Origin: SSF14 sp037045585
Lineage (GTDB): Bacteria; Actinomycetota; Acidimicrobiia; Acidimicrobiales; Microtrichaceae
Length of the DNA: 64,000 nucleotides
Reading direction: 5' to 3'
NCBI GenBank assembly: GCA_037045585.1
Contig: JBAOIR010000021.1
Location: 1-64,000, forward strand
The translations under genes were made by a program, and so were the position numbers. The notes beneath the pieces are model-generated. The model made no database searches. It was not told where the DNA came from and saw only the letters and a program-made list of their open reading frames with translations. Shown piece after piece: positions 53,359 through 62,402 of the stretch. How positions within the stretch are numbered: the first letter of the stretch is position 1; each line of letters opens with the position of its first letter.

Positions 53359-54332
53359 GACGACGACCCGACCGAGTCGAGGCGGCCGAGCTGCTCGACG
53401 AGGGACTCGCTCAACGCCCGGAGCGAGTCGAGGCCGAGGTCCGACCGGAACACGAACGGGAGGCGTACCTGATCGAGCGGAAGATCCTTCGCCAGTCGGG
53501 ACAGCTGATGGCGTTGCAGATCATGGCGGTCGCGACGAAACGTCGCGGCGGCTTCGAGCGCCGCGGCCAGCTCGGTCGACAGCTCGACCTCCTCGGCGTC
53601 TGCGGCGGCCGTCGGGCTCTGGTCGAGGCCGGGCAGGTCGGGGTAGATGCCGTTGACGACGACCGGTCCCAGCTTGATGCCGATCCGGTCCTCGAGGCTG
53701 TACGCCGTTTCGATCACCTCGTTGACGGGTGTCTCCTCGGGGAGGGTCACCAACACGACCTGGCACCGGGAGGCGTCGGTGAGCAGGTTCCGCACCTCAC
53801 GCGCCTGCGCCTCGATCGGTCCGACGGTGACGGCGTCGAGCATGCCCTGGGCGCTGCTGAGGAAGGTGATGGCGTGGCCCGCGGCGGGAGCATCGACGAT
53901 GATCACGTCCGCGGCGCCTCTCGACTCGAGTTGCTTCACCTTGCCAAGGATCAGCACGTCCTTGATCCCGGGGGTCGCCGTGGCGATGAGCTCGATGGCC
54001 CCACTCTCGCCGAGACGCTTCGAGATGCGTTTGAGCCCGTGGTCCCGGAGCCATTCGACGAGCGATTCGTCGGGCGTCAGCGTGCGGGCTCGCACCTCGC
54101 CGGCACCGTGGGGGCCGTCGGCGGTGAAGAGCACCTGTTCCTCGTAGTCGAGGCGCTCCTTGCCGAACAGCGCGGGCAACCCGGACTTGCCCTCGACCTC
54201 GATGACGAGGGCGCGAAGCCCGAGGTGTGCCGCTGCCATCGCGAGGGTCGCCGTCACGGTCGTTTTGCCGACCCCGCCCTTCCCGGCAACGATGGTCACC
54301 CGTGGTGCAGTGAGAAACTGCGCAGGATCCAC
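53355..54332 (-). CDS. ArsA-type anion-transporting ATPase (first of a pair)
   Basis: A 325-residue protein with P-loop VTIVAGKGGVGKTTVTA, switch I-like ALVIEVEGKSGLPALFG and VIIVDAPAAGHAITFLSS. It is divergent from the NfeD-like gene at 54356, so both share a promoter region of only 23 bases. One of the two transcripts must therefore start inside the other gene or be leaderless. Confidence 0.85.
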   Translation of the reverse strand: MDPAQFLTAPRVTIVAGKGGVGKTTVTATLAMAAAHLGLRALVIEVEGKSGLPALFGKERLDYEEQVLFTADGPHGAGEVRARTLTPDESLVEWLRDHGLKRISKRLGESGAIELIATATPGIKDVLILGKVKQLESRGAADVIIVDAPAAGHAITFLSSAQGMLDAVTVGPIEAQAREVRNLLTDASRCQVVLVTLPEETPVNEVIETAYSLEDRIGIKLGPVVVNGIYPDLPGLDQSPTAAADAEEVELSTELAAALEAAATFRRDRHDLQRHQLSRLAKDLPLDQVRLPFVFRSDLGLDSLRALSESLVEQLGRLDSVGSSS

Positions 54333-54355
54333 TTTTCTCCTCCGGAGGCCTTCGG

Positions 54356-55669
54356 GTGCGCAGGATAGTCAGATGGGCGTTGATCTCAACCATTGCGGGC
54401 ACGCTCACGCTGATCGGCGCGACCCCGGCGTCGGCTGACACCGAGGCTACCTGCCCCAATCCCAAGGGCTGCGTCCGCGCCGTGACGGTCAACGGGTTCA
54501 TCGACGAGATCAACGTCGACTTCATGGAACGCGTGGTCAGCGAGGCGGAGGCGGTCGAGGGCTATCGGGCGGTCATCCTCGTGCTCGACAGCCCCGGCTC
54601 GGTCGTCGAGGCGTCGGTGCTGCAGCAGCTCGTCGATCGTCTGGAGACGGCGGAGGTGCCCGTGAGTATCTGGGTCGGCCCCTCGGGCGCGCAGGCTTTC
54701 GGGGGTGCGGCTGAGCTCGTCACGGCGTTGCCGTCGACGATGGCGCCCAATACCGACATCGGCGAGGTGGGTGATCCCCGCCTCGCCAACTCGCCGGTGA
54801 ACGACCCGGCGTCGGAGTTCGCTCGCCTGCGCACGAAGGTGCTGGACGAGAAGGCCGCCACCAAGGCCGGGATCGTCGACCGGATCGACCCGACGCTCGG
54901 CGACCATGTGTTGGGCATCGAGGGTATGCCGTTCAAGCAGGTGAAGGACGACGAGGGCCGCGACAAGCGGGAGATCGCCGTCGACGGTGTCACGCAGAAG
55001 TTGCCGGTCACGATCCAGCTGCTGCACACCGCGGCGAGCCCGGGCGTTGCCTACCTTGCACTCGGTATCGCCATCGGGCTGCTGCTCTTCGAGTTCTTCA
55101 CCGCCGGCGTGGGTGTCGCCGGCGTGGTCGGAGCCGCTTCCGCCGTGATGGCGGCATACGGCCTGGCCGAGATCCCGGTGCGACCCTGGGCGCTGGCCCT
55201 GTGCCTCTTCTCGGCGTTCGCGTTCGCGATCGACATCCAGACGGCCATCCCACGAACGTGGACCGGCATCGGACTCGTCTCGTGGACCGTCGGTTCGGTC
55301 TTCCTGTTCGACGGGTTCCGTGCGCCCTGGCTCGCGCTCATCGCCGGTATCGGCGGCATGGCGGTAGCGATGCTGTCGGGCATGCCTGCCATGGTCCGCT
55401 CCCGGTTCGCCACTCCGACACTCGGCCGCGACTGGATGATCGGACGAGAGGGCGCGGCGTTGACCGACGTCGATCCCGAGGGCACGGTCGAGATCGACGG
55501 TGGACAGTGGCGAGCCCTCACGAACCGCGCCACGCCGGTGCTCGCCGGTGAGGCGATGCGGGTCGTGGCAATCGACGGGCTGACCCTCGAGATCGAACCG
55601 CTCGAGGGTGGTGCGAAGGACTACCGCGAGCAGCGTGGCGGCCGTCGGAAATCCGCTTCCGATAGCTAG
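54356..55669 (+). CDS. NfeD/ClpP-class membrane protein with altered catalytic site
   Basis: A 437-residue protein: signal peptide, a ClpP-like domain (VILVLDSPGSVVEASVLQQL; SIWVGPSGAQAFGGAAELVT), about five membrane helices at residues 225-345, and a C-terminal NfeD OB-fold. In active NfeD proteases the residue before A-G in GaRAaSAG is the catalytic Ser. Here the block reads AQAFGGAA, so the Ser seems replaced by Gly. It may be a scaffold for membrane microdomains rather than a protease. The start is the GTG at 54356. Confidence 0.8.
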   Translation: MRRIVRWALISTIAGTLTLIGATPASADTEATCPNPKGCVRAVTVNGFIDEINVDFMERVVSEAEAVEGYRAVILVLDSPGSVVEASVLQQLVDRLETAEVPVSIWVGPSGAQAFGGAAELVTALPSTMAPNTDIGEVGDPRLANSPVNDPASEFARLRTKVLDEKAATKAGIVDRIDPTLGDHVLGIEGMPFKQVKDDEGRDKREIAVDGVTQKLPVTIQLLHTAASPGVAYLALGIAIGLLLFEFFTAGVGVAGVVGAASAVMAAYGLAEIPVRPWALALCLFSAFAFAIDIQTAIPRTWTGIGLVSWTVGSVFLFDGFRAPWLALIAGIGGMAVAMLSGMPAMVRSRFATPTLGRDWMIGREGAALTDVDPEGTVEIDGGQWRALTNRATPVLAGEAMRVVAIDGLTLEIEPLEGGAKDYREQRGGRRKSASDS

Positions 55670-55746
55670 CAGATCGCTCGCAAATTAGTCCTTGTTCCCT
55701 CGCGAAATTGCGCCCTATGGTGCGGCGCGAAGCACAAGGGGGAAAC

Positions 55747-56019
55747 TTGAGCGCACAACCTTCATTCGAATCCTGGCAGCACCGGGGGGCCTGTCGGGGG
55801 CCGCACGCCACCGTGTTCTTTCCGCCGCCGCAGTTCGAACGCAAGCACGAGCGGGCAGAGCGCGAACTTCGCGCCAAGGAGATCTGCTCCGGGTGCTGCG
55901 TGGCGACCGATTGCCTCGACTACGCACTCGAGATCCGTGAGCCCCACGGCATCTGGGGCGGACTGAACGAGAACGAGCGTCGGGTCATCCTCGAAGCTCG
56001 CTCCGCTCGCGTCTCCTGA
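55747..56019 (+). CDS. WhiB-family iron-sulfur transcription factor
   Basis: A 90-residue WhiB protein. The four cluster Cys are in HRGACRG and ICSGCCVATDCLDYAL, and GIWGGLNENERR is the WhiB turn that contacts sigma factor or DNA. I choose the TTG at 55747 because GGGGGAAAC precedes it and the domain begins soon after. By context (ArsA pair) it may correspond to WhiB4, but the family member is not certain. Confidence 0.9.
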   Translation: MSAQPSFESWQHRGACRGPHATVFFPPPQFERKHERAERELRAKEICSGCCVATDCLDYALEIREPHGIWGGLNENERRVILEARSARVS

Positions 56020-56089
56020 CCTCCGTCGAGCTGAGAACGCGCCGCGGCGGCGCGGCGAGCGGTCCGACATCGAGCAGTACCATTTGCCC

Positions 56090-56656
56090 GTGTTCGTCGT
56101 GATCCTGGGCCTGCTCCTCATGGGAGTCATCGAGATTGCAGTCATGGTGGCCGTCTCGAATGCCCTCTCGTGGGAGGTCGCGCTGCTCGCCATCGTGCTG
56201 GCCGGCGCCGTCGGGGCGTGGGTCGTCAAGCGGGAGGGCACGGCAACGTGGCGTCGCGTCATGTCCGGTGTGCGCGCCGGCCAGATGCCGACGTCGTCGG
56301 TGCTGGACGGTTGCCTCGTTGTCGTCGCCGGCGTCCTGCTGCTGGTGCCCGGGTTCGTCACCGACGTTGCGGCCATGGCGCTCGCGCTGCCACCGGTGCG
56401 ACGGCTCGTGCGGGTCCGTGCAACCGACCACTTCCAGCGTCGCATCGCCGCCCAGGTCAGCCGCGCCCGGACCACAACGACCGTGTTCGGGTTCGGCGAC
56501 CCCATGAGCTACGGCGGGTTCGGCGGCCCCGGGTTCGGCCCGGGCGGCACCCGGCGCTCGAATCGCGACGACGACATCATCGACCTCGATGCCGAGGAGG
56601 TGTTCCTCGACGAGACGATCGCCGAGATCGAGCCGCCGCGGGAGTGGCCTGCGTGA
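56090..56656 (+). CDS. FxsA family membrane protein
   Basis: A 188-residue protein with membrane helices near residues 1-20, 25-42 and 75-98. The FxsA block GQMPTSSVLDGCLVVVAGVL LLVPGF region and a Gly-rich then acidic tail follow. FxsA in E. coli affects F-exclusion of phage T7; elsewhere the role is unknown. The start may be the GTG at 56090 or the TTG at 56084. Its stop overlaps the NUDIX start. Confidence 0.8.
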   Translation: MFVVILGLLLMGVIEIAVMVAVSNALSWEVALLAIVLAGAVGAWVVKREGTATWRRVMSGVRAGQMPTSSVLDGCLVVVAGVLLLVPGFVTDVAAMALALPPVRRLVRVRATDHFQRRIAAQVSRARTTTTVFGFGDPMSYGGFGGPGFGPGGTRRSNRDDDIIDLDAEEVFLDETIAEIEPPREWPA

Positions 56657-57492
56657 AGATGCACCTCGATGTCGATCGACCCGAGGAGGTGCCGATCCGC
56701 GACGCCGCCACGGTGATGCTCGTTCGCGACGGCGTGGACGGTGTCGAGGTGTTCATGCTCCGGCGCAACCTCAACTCCGACTTCGTCGGTGGTGCCTACG
56801 TCTTCCCGGGTGGCGGGGTGGACGCCGGTGACGGTGCTGCGGAGGTGGGCGACGTGTGCGTCGGCCGTGCCGACGCCGACGCGTCCGCCCTCCTCGGCAT
56901 CGAGTCCGGCGGCCTCGCGTACTGGGTGGCGGCGATCCGGGAGTCGTTCGAGGAGGCCGGCCTGCTGTTGGCGGTCGACGACAACGATCAGATGGTCCGT
57001 TTCGACGACCCGACGGTCAACGAGCGCTTCGTCGAACACCGTCGAGCGGTCGACGCCGGCGAGGTGTCGCTGGTCGACATCGCCCGATCCGAGGGGCTCC
57101 GGCTCGCCACCGACCGGATCCACTACTTCAGTCGTTGGGTCACGCCTCTGGGTGCGCCCCGCCGCTACGACACCCGCTTCTTCATCGCGCACCCGCCCGA
57201 GTGGCAGAACCCGGTGCACGACGACCGTGAAGTGATCGCCAACCTGTGGATCCGTCCGGCGGAGGCGCTCGACCGTCACGCCCGCGGCGAGTTCGAACTG
57301 ATCTTCCCCACGGTGCGGAGCCTCGAGGCGCTCGGTCGGTTCGACACGGCGGAGCAGATCGTCCGGCACGCGTCGGAGATCGCCCACATCGAGCCGATCC
57401 TGCCAACGATCGTCGACGGTGACCACGGGCTCCGCATCGTGCTGCCCGGCGACGGTTCGTACGACGCGTTGACGTCCAAACGCCTCGACTGA
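56653..57492 (+). CDS. NUDIX hydrolase
   Basis: A 279-residue protein. The Nudix box is split by a longer loop: VFPGGGVDAGD, then AIRESFEEAGLLLA with the REx2EE metal site. The extended C-terminal half (YFSRWVTPLGAPRRYDTRFF) is typical of the NUDT19/RNU-type CoA or acyl-CoA pyrophosphatase branch. The GTG at 56653 overlaps the FxsA stop. Confidence 0.85.
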   Translation: MKMHLDVDRPEEVPIRDAATVMLVRDGVDGVEVFMLRRNLNSDFVGGAYVFPGGGVDAGDGAAEVGDVCVGRADADASALLGIESGGLAYWVAAIRESFEEAGLLLAVDDNDQMVRFDDPTVNERFVEHRRAVDAGEVSLVDIARSEGLRLATDRIHYFSRWVTPLGAPRRYDTRFFIAHPPEWQNPVHDDREVIANLWIRPAEALDRHARGEFELIFPTVRSLEALGRFDTAEQIVRHASEIAHIEPILPTIVDGDHGLRIVLPGDGSYDALTSKRLD

Positions 57493-57516
57493 CGGGCGGC
57501 TGGACGGCCGACGGTG

Positions 57517-58743
57517 TCAGCCGCCGGCGACGGGGCTGGCGACCTTCGTGTCGTCGTCGGAGTCGTTCGCTCCACTGTCGTGCGCGTCGAGCGCAGCATT
57601 GACGGCGTCGAGCAGTCGGACCGAGCAGCCGGCCAGGTCGACCGGGGGCGCGATGTCGGTCGACAACAGGTGGGCGAGTTCGCGAAACGCCTCGGCGGCA
57701 GCGCCGTCACCGAGGGCGATCGGTGTGCCGGTGTCGCCGCCTTCGGCGACGGCGTTCTCGATCGGGATACGCGCCAACAGCGGCGCACCGATCGTCTTGG
57801 CCAGCCGCTGACCGCCGCCGGTACCGAAGATCGCGAAGCGCTCTCCGTCGGGCGTGACGAACTCGCTCATGTTCTCGACGACGCCGATGATGCGCAGGTA
57901 GTTCTGACGTCCCATGTTGACGGCGCGTACGGCCACCTTCTGCGCGCTGAGGGACGGCGTCGTGACGACGATCATCTCGGCCCGGGGCAGGAGCTTGGCG
58001 AGCCCCATCTGCACGTCGCCGGTGCCCGGGGGCATGTCGATCAGGAGGTAGTCGAGGTCATGGCCCCAGTCGACGTCCTCGAGGAAGTGCCGGACGGCCC
58101 GCTGGAGGATGAGGCCGCGCCACATGAGCGCGGTTTCCTCGTCGTCGACGAGAAAGCCCATCGAGACGATGCGCAGCTCACCACGACCAACGGTCTGACG
58201 GTGCGGCGCGATGCGGCCGTCGGCCTCGCCTGCCTCGAGGCGGCCATCGACGCCGAGCATTCGTGGGACGGAGAAGCCCCAGATGTCGGCATCGATCACG
58301 CCGACCTTGAAACCGGTCGCGGCGAGCGCCGTGGCCAGGTTGACGGTGACCGACGACTTGCCGACGCCGCCCTTTCCCGATGCGATCATCAGCACCTTGG
58401 TGGTGGCGGGGATGGCGGTCACAGGAGCGCGCTCGGCGATGTTTCGGCGGGCGGTGGCCATGGTGGTGGCCTTTTCCTCGGCCGTGAGCTCGGTCCAGTC
58501 GATCTTCACCTTCGTGACGCCGGGGAGGGACCCGACACGGTCGCGGACGTCGCGTTGGATCTGTGCCCGCAGCGGGCACCCGGCCGTCGTGAGCGCCACG
58601 GTGATGCGAACGAAGCCGTCGGGGGACACCGTTGCGCCCTTCGCCATGCCGAGCGTCACGATGTCGGAGCCGAGCTCGGGGTCGATGACACCGCGCAGCA
58701 GCCCGATGATGTCCTCGCTCGTGGGGAGGGTCGGTTCGCTCAC
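57517..58743 (-). CDS. Mrp/ApbC-type iron-sulfur cluster carrier ATPase
   Basis: A 408-residue protein. The N-terminal DUF59 (MIP18-like) domain has LRGVIDPELGSDIVTLGM and TAGCPL. The P-loop domain has IASGKGGVGKSSVTVNLA, VIDADIWGFSVPRML and LLIDMPPGTGDVQM. The usual CxxC near the C-terminus is not visible, as in some actinobacterial members. It is divergent from the ErpA-type gene, consistent with shared iron-sulfur work. Confidence 0.88.
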   Translation of the reverse strand: MSEPTLPTSEDIIGLLRGVIDPELGSDIVTLGMAKGATVSPDGFVRITVALTTAGCPLRAQIQRDVRDRVGSLPGVTKVKIDWTELTAEEKATTMATARRNIAERAPVTAIPATTKVLMIASGKGGVGKSSVTVNLATALAATGFKVGVIDADIWGFSVPRMLGVDGRLEAGEADGRIAPHRQTVGRGELRIVSMGFLVDDEETALMWRGLILQRAVRHFLEDVDWGHDLDYLLIDMPPGTGDVQMGLAKLLPRAEMIVVTTPSLSAQKVAVRAVNMGRQNYLRIIGVVENMSEFVTPDGERFAIFGTGGGQRLAKTIGAPLLARIPIENAVAEGGDTGTPIALGDGAAAEAFRELAHLLSTDIAPPVDLAGCSVRLLDAVNAALDAHDSGANDSDDDTKVASPVAGG

Positions 58744-58906
58744 GTCGCCATTCTACGGCGGCCGGGCGCCGAGGCCCCGGCGGGCATGTGCCACGGGTGG
58801 TGGTGGAATAGGGCCTCGGGGCACGTTGTTGCACGGGGCGCTCTGGGTGGATCGCCGTTCGGGCGGTACACTCACGGTTGCGTCACGTCATCAGGAGGCC
58901 CAGCAC

Positions 58907-59227
58907 ATGATCACTCTGACCGATTCAGCGGCAGTCAAGGTTCGTCAGCTCATCGAGTCGGAAGGCGAGGAGAACCTCGCCCTTCGTGTCGCCGTTCGCC
59001 CCGGTGGCTGCTCGGGCTTCTCCTACGAGATGTTCTTCGACACCGACATCGCCGCCGACGACCTGTCGAGCGAGTTCGACGGCGTGAAGGTGGTCGTCGA
59101 TCCGTCGAGCGCCCAGCTCCTCACCGGCGCCGAGCTCGACTACAAGGACAGCCTCGAGAAGTCGGGGTTCGAGATCAACAACCCCAACGCGCAGAAGACC
59201 TGCGGTTGCGGCTCGTCCTTCAGCTGA
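58907..59227 (+). CDS. HesB/IscA/ErpA-type iron-sulfur cluster insertion protein
   Basis: A 106-residue A-type carrier with the three cluster Cys in RPGGCSGFSYEM and KTCGCGSSF. AGGAGG lies 9 bases before the ATG. It hands Fe-S clusters to target enzymes. The 2Fe-2S protein just downstream and Mrp upstream fit this job. Confidence 0.92.
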   Translation: MITLTDSAAVKVRQLIESEGEENLALRVAVRPGGCSGFSYEMFFDTDIAADDLSSEFDGVKVVVDPSSAQLLTGAELDYKDSLEKSGFEINNPNAQKTCGCGSSFS

Positions 59228-59247
59228 TTCGCTGACGAAACCTCTCC

Positions 59248-60798
59248 GTGCAATTCCAGCTCAACGGCGACCAGGTCGAGGTCGCTGACGACGGCTGCTC
59301 GCTGCTCGACGTCCTTCGGGACGGTTTCGGGCTGACGTCGGTCAAGGACGGCTGCAGCCCCCAGGGCCAGTGCGGCTGCTGCACGGTGCTCGTCGACGGG
59401 GAGCCGCGGGTCAGTTGTGTCACGCCGGCGCGTCGGATCGCCGATCGTCGCGTCGACACCCTCGAGGGCCTCGCGCCCGAGGTCGCGCTGGCCTGGGGCG
59501 AGGCGTTCTGCGCGACGGGCGGGAGCCAGTGCGGGTTCTGCACTCCCGGCATCGTGATGCGTCTCGAAGGGCTGCGGCGCAAGGGCGGCGACCTCGGCGA
59601 GCGGCCGGCCGTCGACCGGGCGCTCGCGGCCCACCTGTGTCGGTGCACCGGCTGGCAGACGATCGTCGAGTCGGCCGCTGCCTACGGGACGCCGACGAGC
59701 GACGACCGCGATCTCGCGGCTGCGGGACGCCGGGCGTCGATCGAGGGGGGCGAACCACAGCGAGTCGCCCCCGAGATCGCCCTCGGACGCGGTGGCTTCG
59801 CCGATGACGGGGCTCCCGACGATGCGGTGATCGGCGTCGTCGATGCCACGTCCGGTTGGCAGGTCGCCCCCACGATGGCGGAGGCACGCCGTCAGGTCGG
59901 CAAGGTGCAGGGGCGCCGCAGCACCATCGACGCGACCATGCCGGTCGACCTGCCCGACGGAGACTGGGCGGTCGAGTTGCAGACCGGCTGGGTCGATCCC
60001 GCCTACCTCGAGACCGACGCGTCGTGGTGCGCGCCGGGCGGGGAGCCGGCGAATCCGCTCGCCAACGGTGGTGCGTTCGGGGCGAAGCACACCTCGCCCG
60101 TGCCGGGGGACGCGCGCCGTCTCGCCGACGAGCTCGGCACCCCCGTGCGCCTGCGGTGGTCCCGGGAGGACGTCGTCCGCAACGGCCCGAAGCGTCCGCC
60201 GGTCGCCATCGGTCTGCGCTCCGACGGTGGTGGCGTTGTCCGGGTCGCTCGGACCCCCGGTCTCGTCGATCGGATCGCGGCGTTCGCGCCGGAGCTGACG
60301 GTCGAGGAGGTCGACGTGGTCGGTCCCGCTACCTCCGCCGACGCCCGCGCCGCCGGGTGGGCCGAGGTCGCCGTCGCGATGGCGGCCCTCGACGCGGTGC
60401 CGGGCACGCCGGTCGAGATCACGTCACCGTCGGGTGGTTGGGCATCGGTGACCGTCGACGAGCAGGGCGCCCACGTCCGCGTGCGCTGCGGTGCAGTCCT
60501 CGACGCAGTGGTGCTGCGGAGCTACTGCATCGGTGCCGTCCACATGGCGCTCGGGTGGGTGACGTCGGAAGGCCTCACCGTCGACGCCGACGGTTCGGTC
60601 GCCAGTCTGACCGTTCGCTCGTTCGGCATCGTCCGTCCCGGCGAGATGATCCCCGTCGAGGTCGAGATCATCGACGAACCCGGGGTCGAGCCGGTGAACG
60701 GCAGCGACGCCGTCTTCGCGGCGACGGCGGCGGCCGTATGGATCGCCCAGGGCACTCCTCCGGCGTGGCCGACCGGTCGCCCGGTCACCTCCGTCTGA
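59248..60798 (+). CDS. xanthine-dehydrogenase-type 2Fe-2S protein fused to a reduced molybdo-subunit-like part
   Basis: Residues 1-150 form the standard CoxS/XdhC-type small subunit: DGCSPQGQCGCCTVLVDG binds the plant-type 2Fe-2S cluster and GGSQCGFCTPGI with HLCRCTGWQ binds the second. The remaining 360 residues resemble pieces of the large molybdenum subunit (GRGGFADDGAPDDAVIGVVD; ANPLANGGAFGAKHTSP; GTPVRLRWSREDVVRNGPKR). They are far shorter than the usual 750 or so residues, and no FAD or Moco catalytic Glu block is clear. It may be a degenerate enzyme or a new electron-transfer protein. Confidence 0.7.
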   Translation: MQFQLNGDQVEVADDGCSLLDVLRDGFGLTSVKDGCSPQGQCGCCTVLVDGEPRVSCVTPARRIADRRVDTLEGLAPEVALAWGEAFCATGGSQCGFCTPGIVMRLEGLRRKGGDLGERPAVDRALAAHLCRCTGWQTIVESAAAYGTPTSDDRDLAAAGRRASIEGGEPQRVAPEIALGRGGFADDGAPDDAVIGVVDATSGWQVAPTMAEARRQVGKVQGRRSTIDATMPVDLPDGDWAVELQTGWVDPAYLETDASWCAPGGEPANPLANGGAFGAKHTSPVPGDARRLADELGTPVRLRWSREDVVRNGPKRPPVAIGLRSDGGGVVRVARTPGLVDRIAAFAPELTVEEVDVVGPATSADARAAGWAEVAVAMAALDAVPGTPVEITSPSGGWASVTVDEQGAHVRVRCGAVLDAVVLRSYCIGAVHMALGWVTSEGLTVDADGSVASLTVRSFGIVRPGEMIPVEVEIIDEPGVEPVNGSDAVFAATAAAVWIAQGTPPAWPTGRPVTSV

Positions 60799-60825
60799 CC
60801 GACCGGCGGGCGTAGGATGCCGGCC

Positions 60826-61176
60826 ATGGCTCCACCTGTCGGTCCCTACACCCCGCTCGTCCGTGCCGGCGACTTCCTGATCGCCTCCGGTCAACTCGGC
60901 CTCGGCGACGCCGGCCTCGTCGACGGCGGTGTCGCCGGCCAGCTCCGCCAGGCGATCGCCAACCTCGCGGCGCTGCTCGAGTCGGCCGGGGCGTCGTTGT
61001 CCGACGTGGTGAAGACGACGGTGTTCCTCGTCGACATGGACGACTACGCGGTCATGAACGACGTCTACTGCGACGGGTTCGGCGATCATCGCCCGGCTCG
61101 CTCGGCCGTGGCGGTGGCGGCCCTGCCACTCGGCGCCGTCGTCGAGATCGAGGCCTGGAGCCACGTCCCGGCCTGA
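60826..61176 (+). CDS. RidA (YjgF/YER057c/UK114) family protein
   Basis: A 116-residue protein with VGPYTPLVRAGDFLIASGQL, VVKTTVFLVDMDDYAVMND and the C-terminal RPARSAVAVAALPLGAVVEI carrying the conserved Arg and Glu. It deaminates reactive enamines/imines from PLP enzymes. The ATG at 60817 is an alternative start. Confidence 0.9.
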   Translation: MAPPVGPYTPLVRAGDFLIASGQLGLGDAGLVDGGVAGQLRQAIANLAALLESAGASLSDVVKTTVFLVDMDDYAVMNDVYCDGFGDHRPARSAVAVAALPLGAVVEIEAWSHVPA

Positions 61177-61225
61177 AGTCGGTCCGCTTGTGGGGCGAGG
61201 CGGGGTGGTGCGGTAACCTGCCCCC

Positions 61226-61384
61226 ATGCTCGGAGCCATCCTGATCATCATCGCCCTCTTGGTCGTCGTTCCCGTCGGCGTCCTGATCTCGGGTGGCGCG
61301 CTCGCCGGCATCATCGGCTTCTTCGTCCAGAAGGACGTCGACCAGCTCAACGAGGGTTCCGAGCTCATCGACCTCAACGGCTGA
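61226..61384 (+). CDS. 52-residue membrane protein
   Basis: A short gene with an ATG at 61226 and a stop at 61382-61384. Nearly all of residues 2-38 is hydrophobic (AILIIIALLVVVPVGVLISG, then GIIGFF), with an acidic polar end. It probably has one or two membrane helices. Family unknown. Codon pattern and position between RidA and the next gene support a real gene. Confidence 0.6.
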   Translation: MLGAILIIIALLVVVPVGVLISGGALAGIIGFFVQKDVDQLNEGSELIDLNG

Positions 61385-61472
61385 GCCACCCGCTCGTCTT
61401 CGAGCACTGGAGCAGTCGACGCCGGTCCTCCCGCTCCCGCGGTTCGTGCGGGTCGGCCAGAACGGAGTTCCC

Positions 61473-62381
61473 ATGCCCGAACGCTCACTCGGCGACGTCG
61501 CCCATGATCGCTACGGCCTCGTCACCGACCGCGAACTCGACGAGCTCGGGATCACCGAGGGCGAACGTCGTCGTCGCATCGCCGCCGGTGAGTTCGAGCG
61601 CCTGAACGGCAAGGTGCTCGCGGTCGCGGGGTCACCCCGAACGTGGTCCCAACGCGCTGCGGCCGCATTGCTGGCGGTGCCGAGCGGTGTGCTCGGGTAC
61701 GGGTCGGCGGCGCGGGTGCTCGGCCTGCCCGAGTACCGCGATCACGACGAGGTCACGCTGAGCGTGCCCCTGGCGGCGCACTACTTCATTCCGGGCATCG
61801 AGATCCGGCGCACGGGTCGCTGGTCCGACGAGCACGTGATGGTCACCGACGGGCTCCGGCACACCACGCTCGGCCGGACGCTCGTCGACCTCGCGCTCGT
61901 CACCCCTGATCGTCGCCTGCAGGACGTCATCGAGGAAGCGGTCTCCTCACAGCGCATCACCTGGGACGAACTCGAGGCGACCTACCGCTCGCTCGCAGGT
62001 CAGGGCCGCTCGGGCACCGCCGGCGCGCGGCGGGTCCTCGAGGCCGTCGAGGGCCGGCCACCCTCGGAGGCGGAACTCGAGCGGATGTACACCGAACTGC
62101 TGCAGCGCGCCGGCGTGCCGGTCCCCACGATGCGGATGACCCCACCGTGGGCGGAACGGCAACCCGGACGGGTCGACGCGATGTACGAGGACGCCACGGC
62201 GATCGTCGAGCTGGACGGTCGCAGGTTCCGGGTCCGTCACGCCGCGCTCACGGAGGACGCACGACGTGACCGCCTCGCGAGGGAGCACGGCTACGACACG
62301 GTGAGGTTCACCCACCTGCAGCTCCGCAACGACCCCGACCACGTGGTCGAGGTGAGTCGGACCCTCAGCGCTCGAACCTGA
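61473..62381 (+). CDS. AbiEi-like antitoxin-domain protein with DUF559/Vsr-like C-terminus
   Basis: A 302-residue protein. The N-terminal winged-helix (YGLVTDRELDELGITEGERR; LAVAGSPRTWSQRAAAALLA) matches the AbiEi antitoxin_4 domain. The C-terminal VDAMYEDATAIVELDGRRFR and DRLAREHGYDTVRF have the Vsr/DUF559 nuclease-like pattern. GGAG precedes the ATG at 61473. Such stand-alone proteins are abundant in Actinobacteria and may not act in a toxin pair; no AbiEii-type toxin gene is adjacent. Confidence 0.75.
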   Translation: MPERSLGDVAHDRYGLVTDRELDELGITEGERRRRIAAGEFERLNGKVLAVAGSPRTWSQRAAAALLAVPSGVLGYGSAARVLGLPEYRDHDEVTLSVPLAAHYFIPGIEIRRTGRWSDEHVMVTDGLRHTTLGRTLVDLALVTPDRRLQDVIEEAVSSQRITWDELEATYRSLAGQGRSGTAGARRVLEAVEGRPPSEAELERMYTELLQRAGVPVPTMRMTPPWAERQPGRVDAMYEDATAIVELDGRRFRVRHAALTEDARRDRLAREHGYDTVRFTHLQLRNDPDHVVEVSRTLSART

Positions 62382-62402
62382 GGCGAGGTCCGATCCTCGG
62401 GG

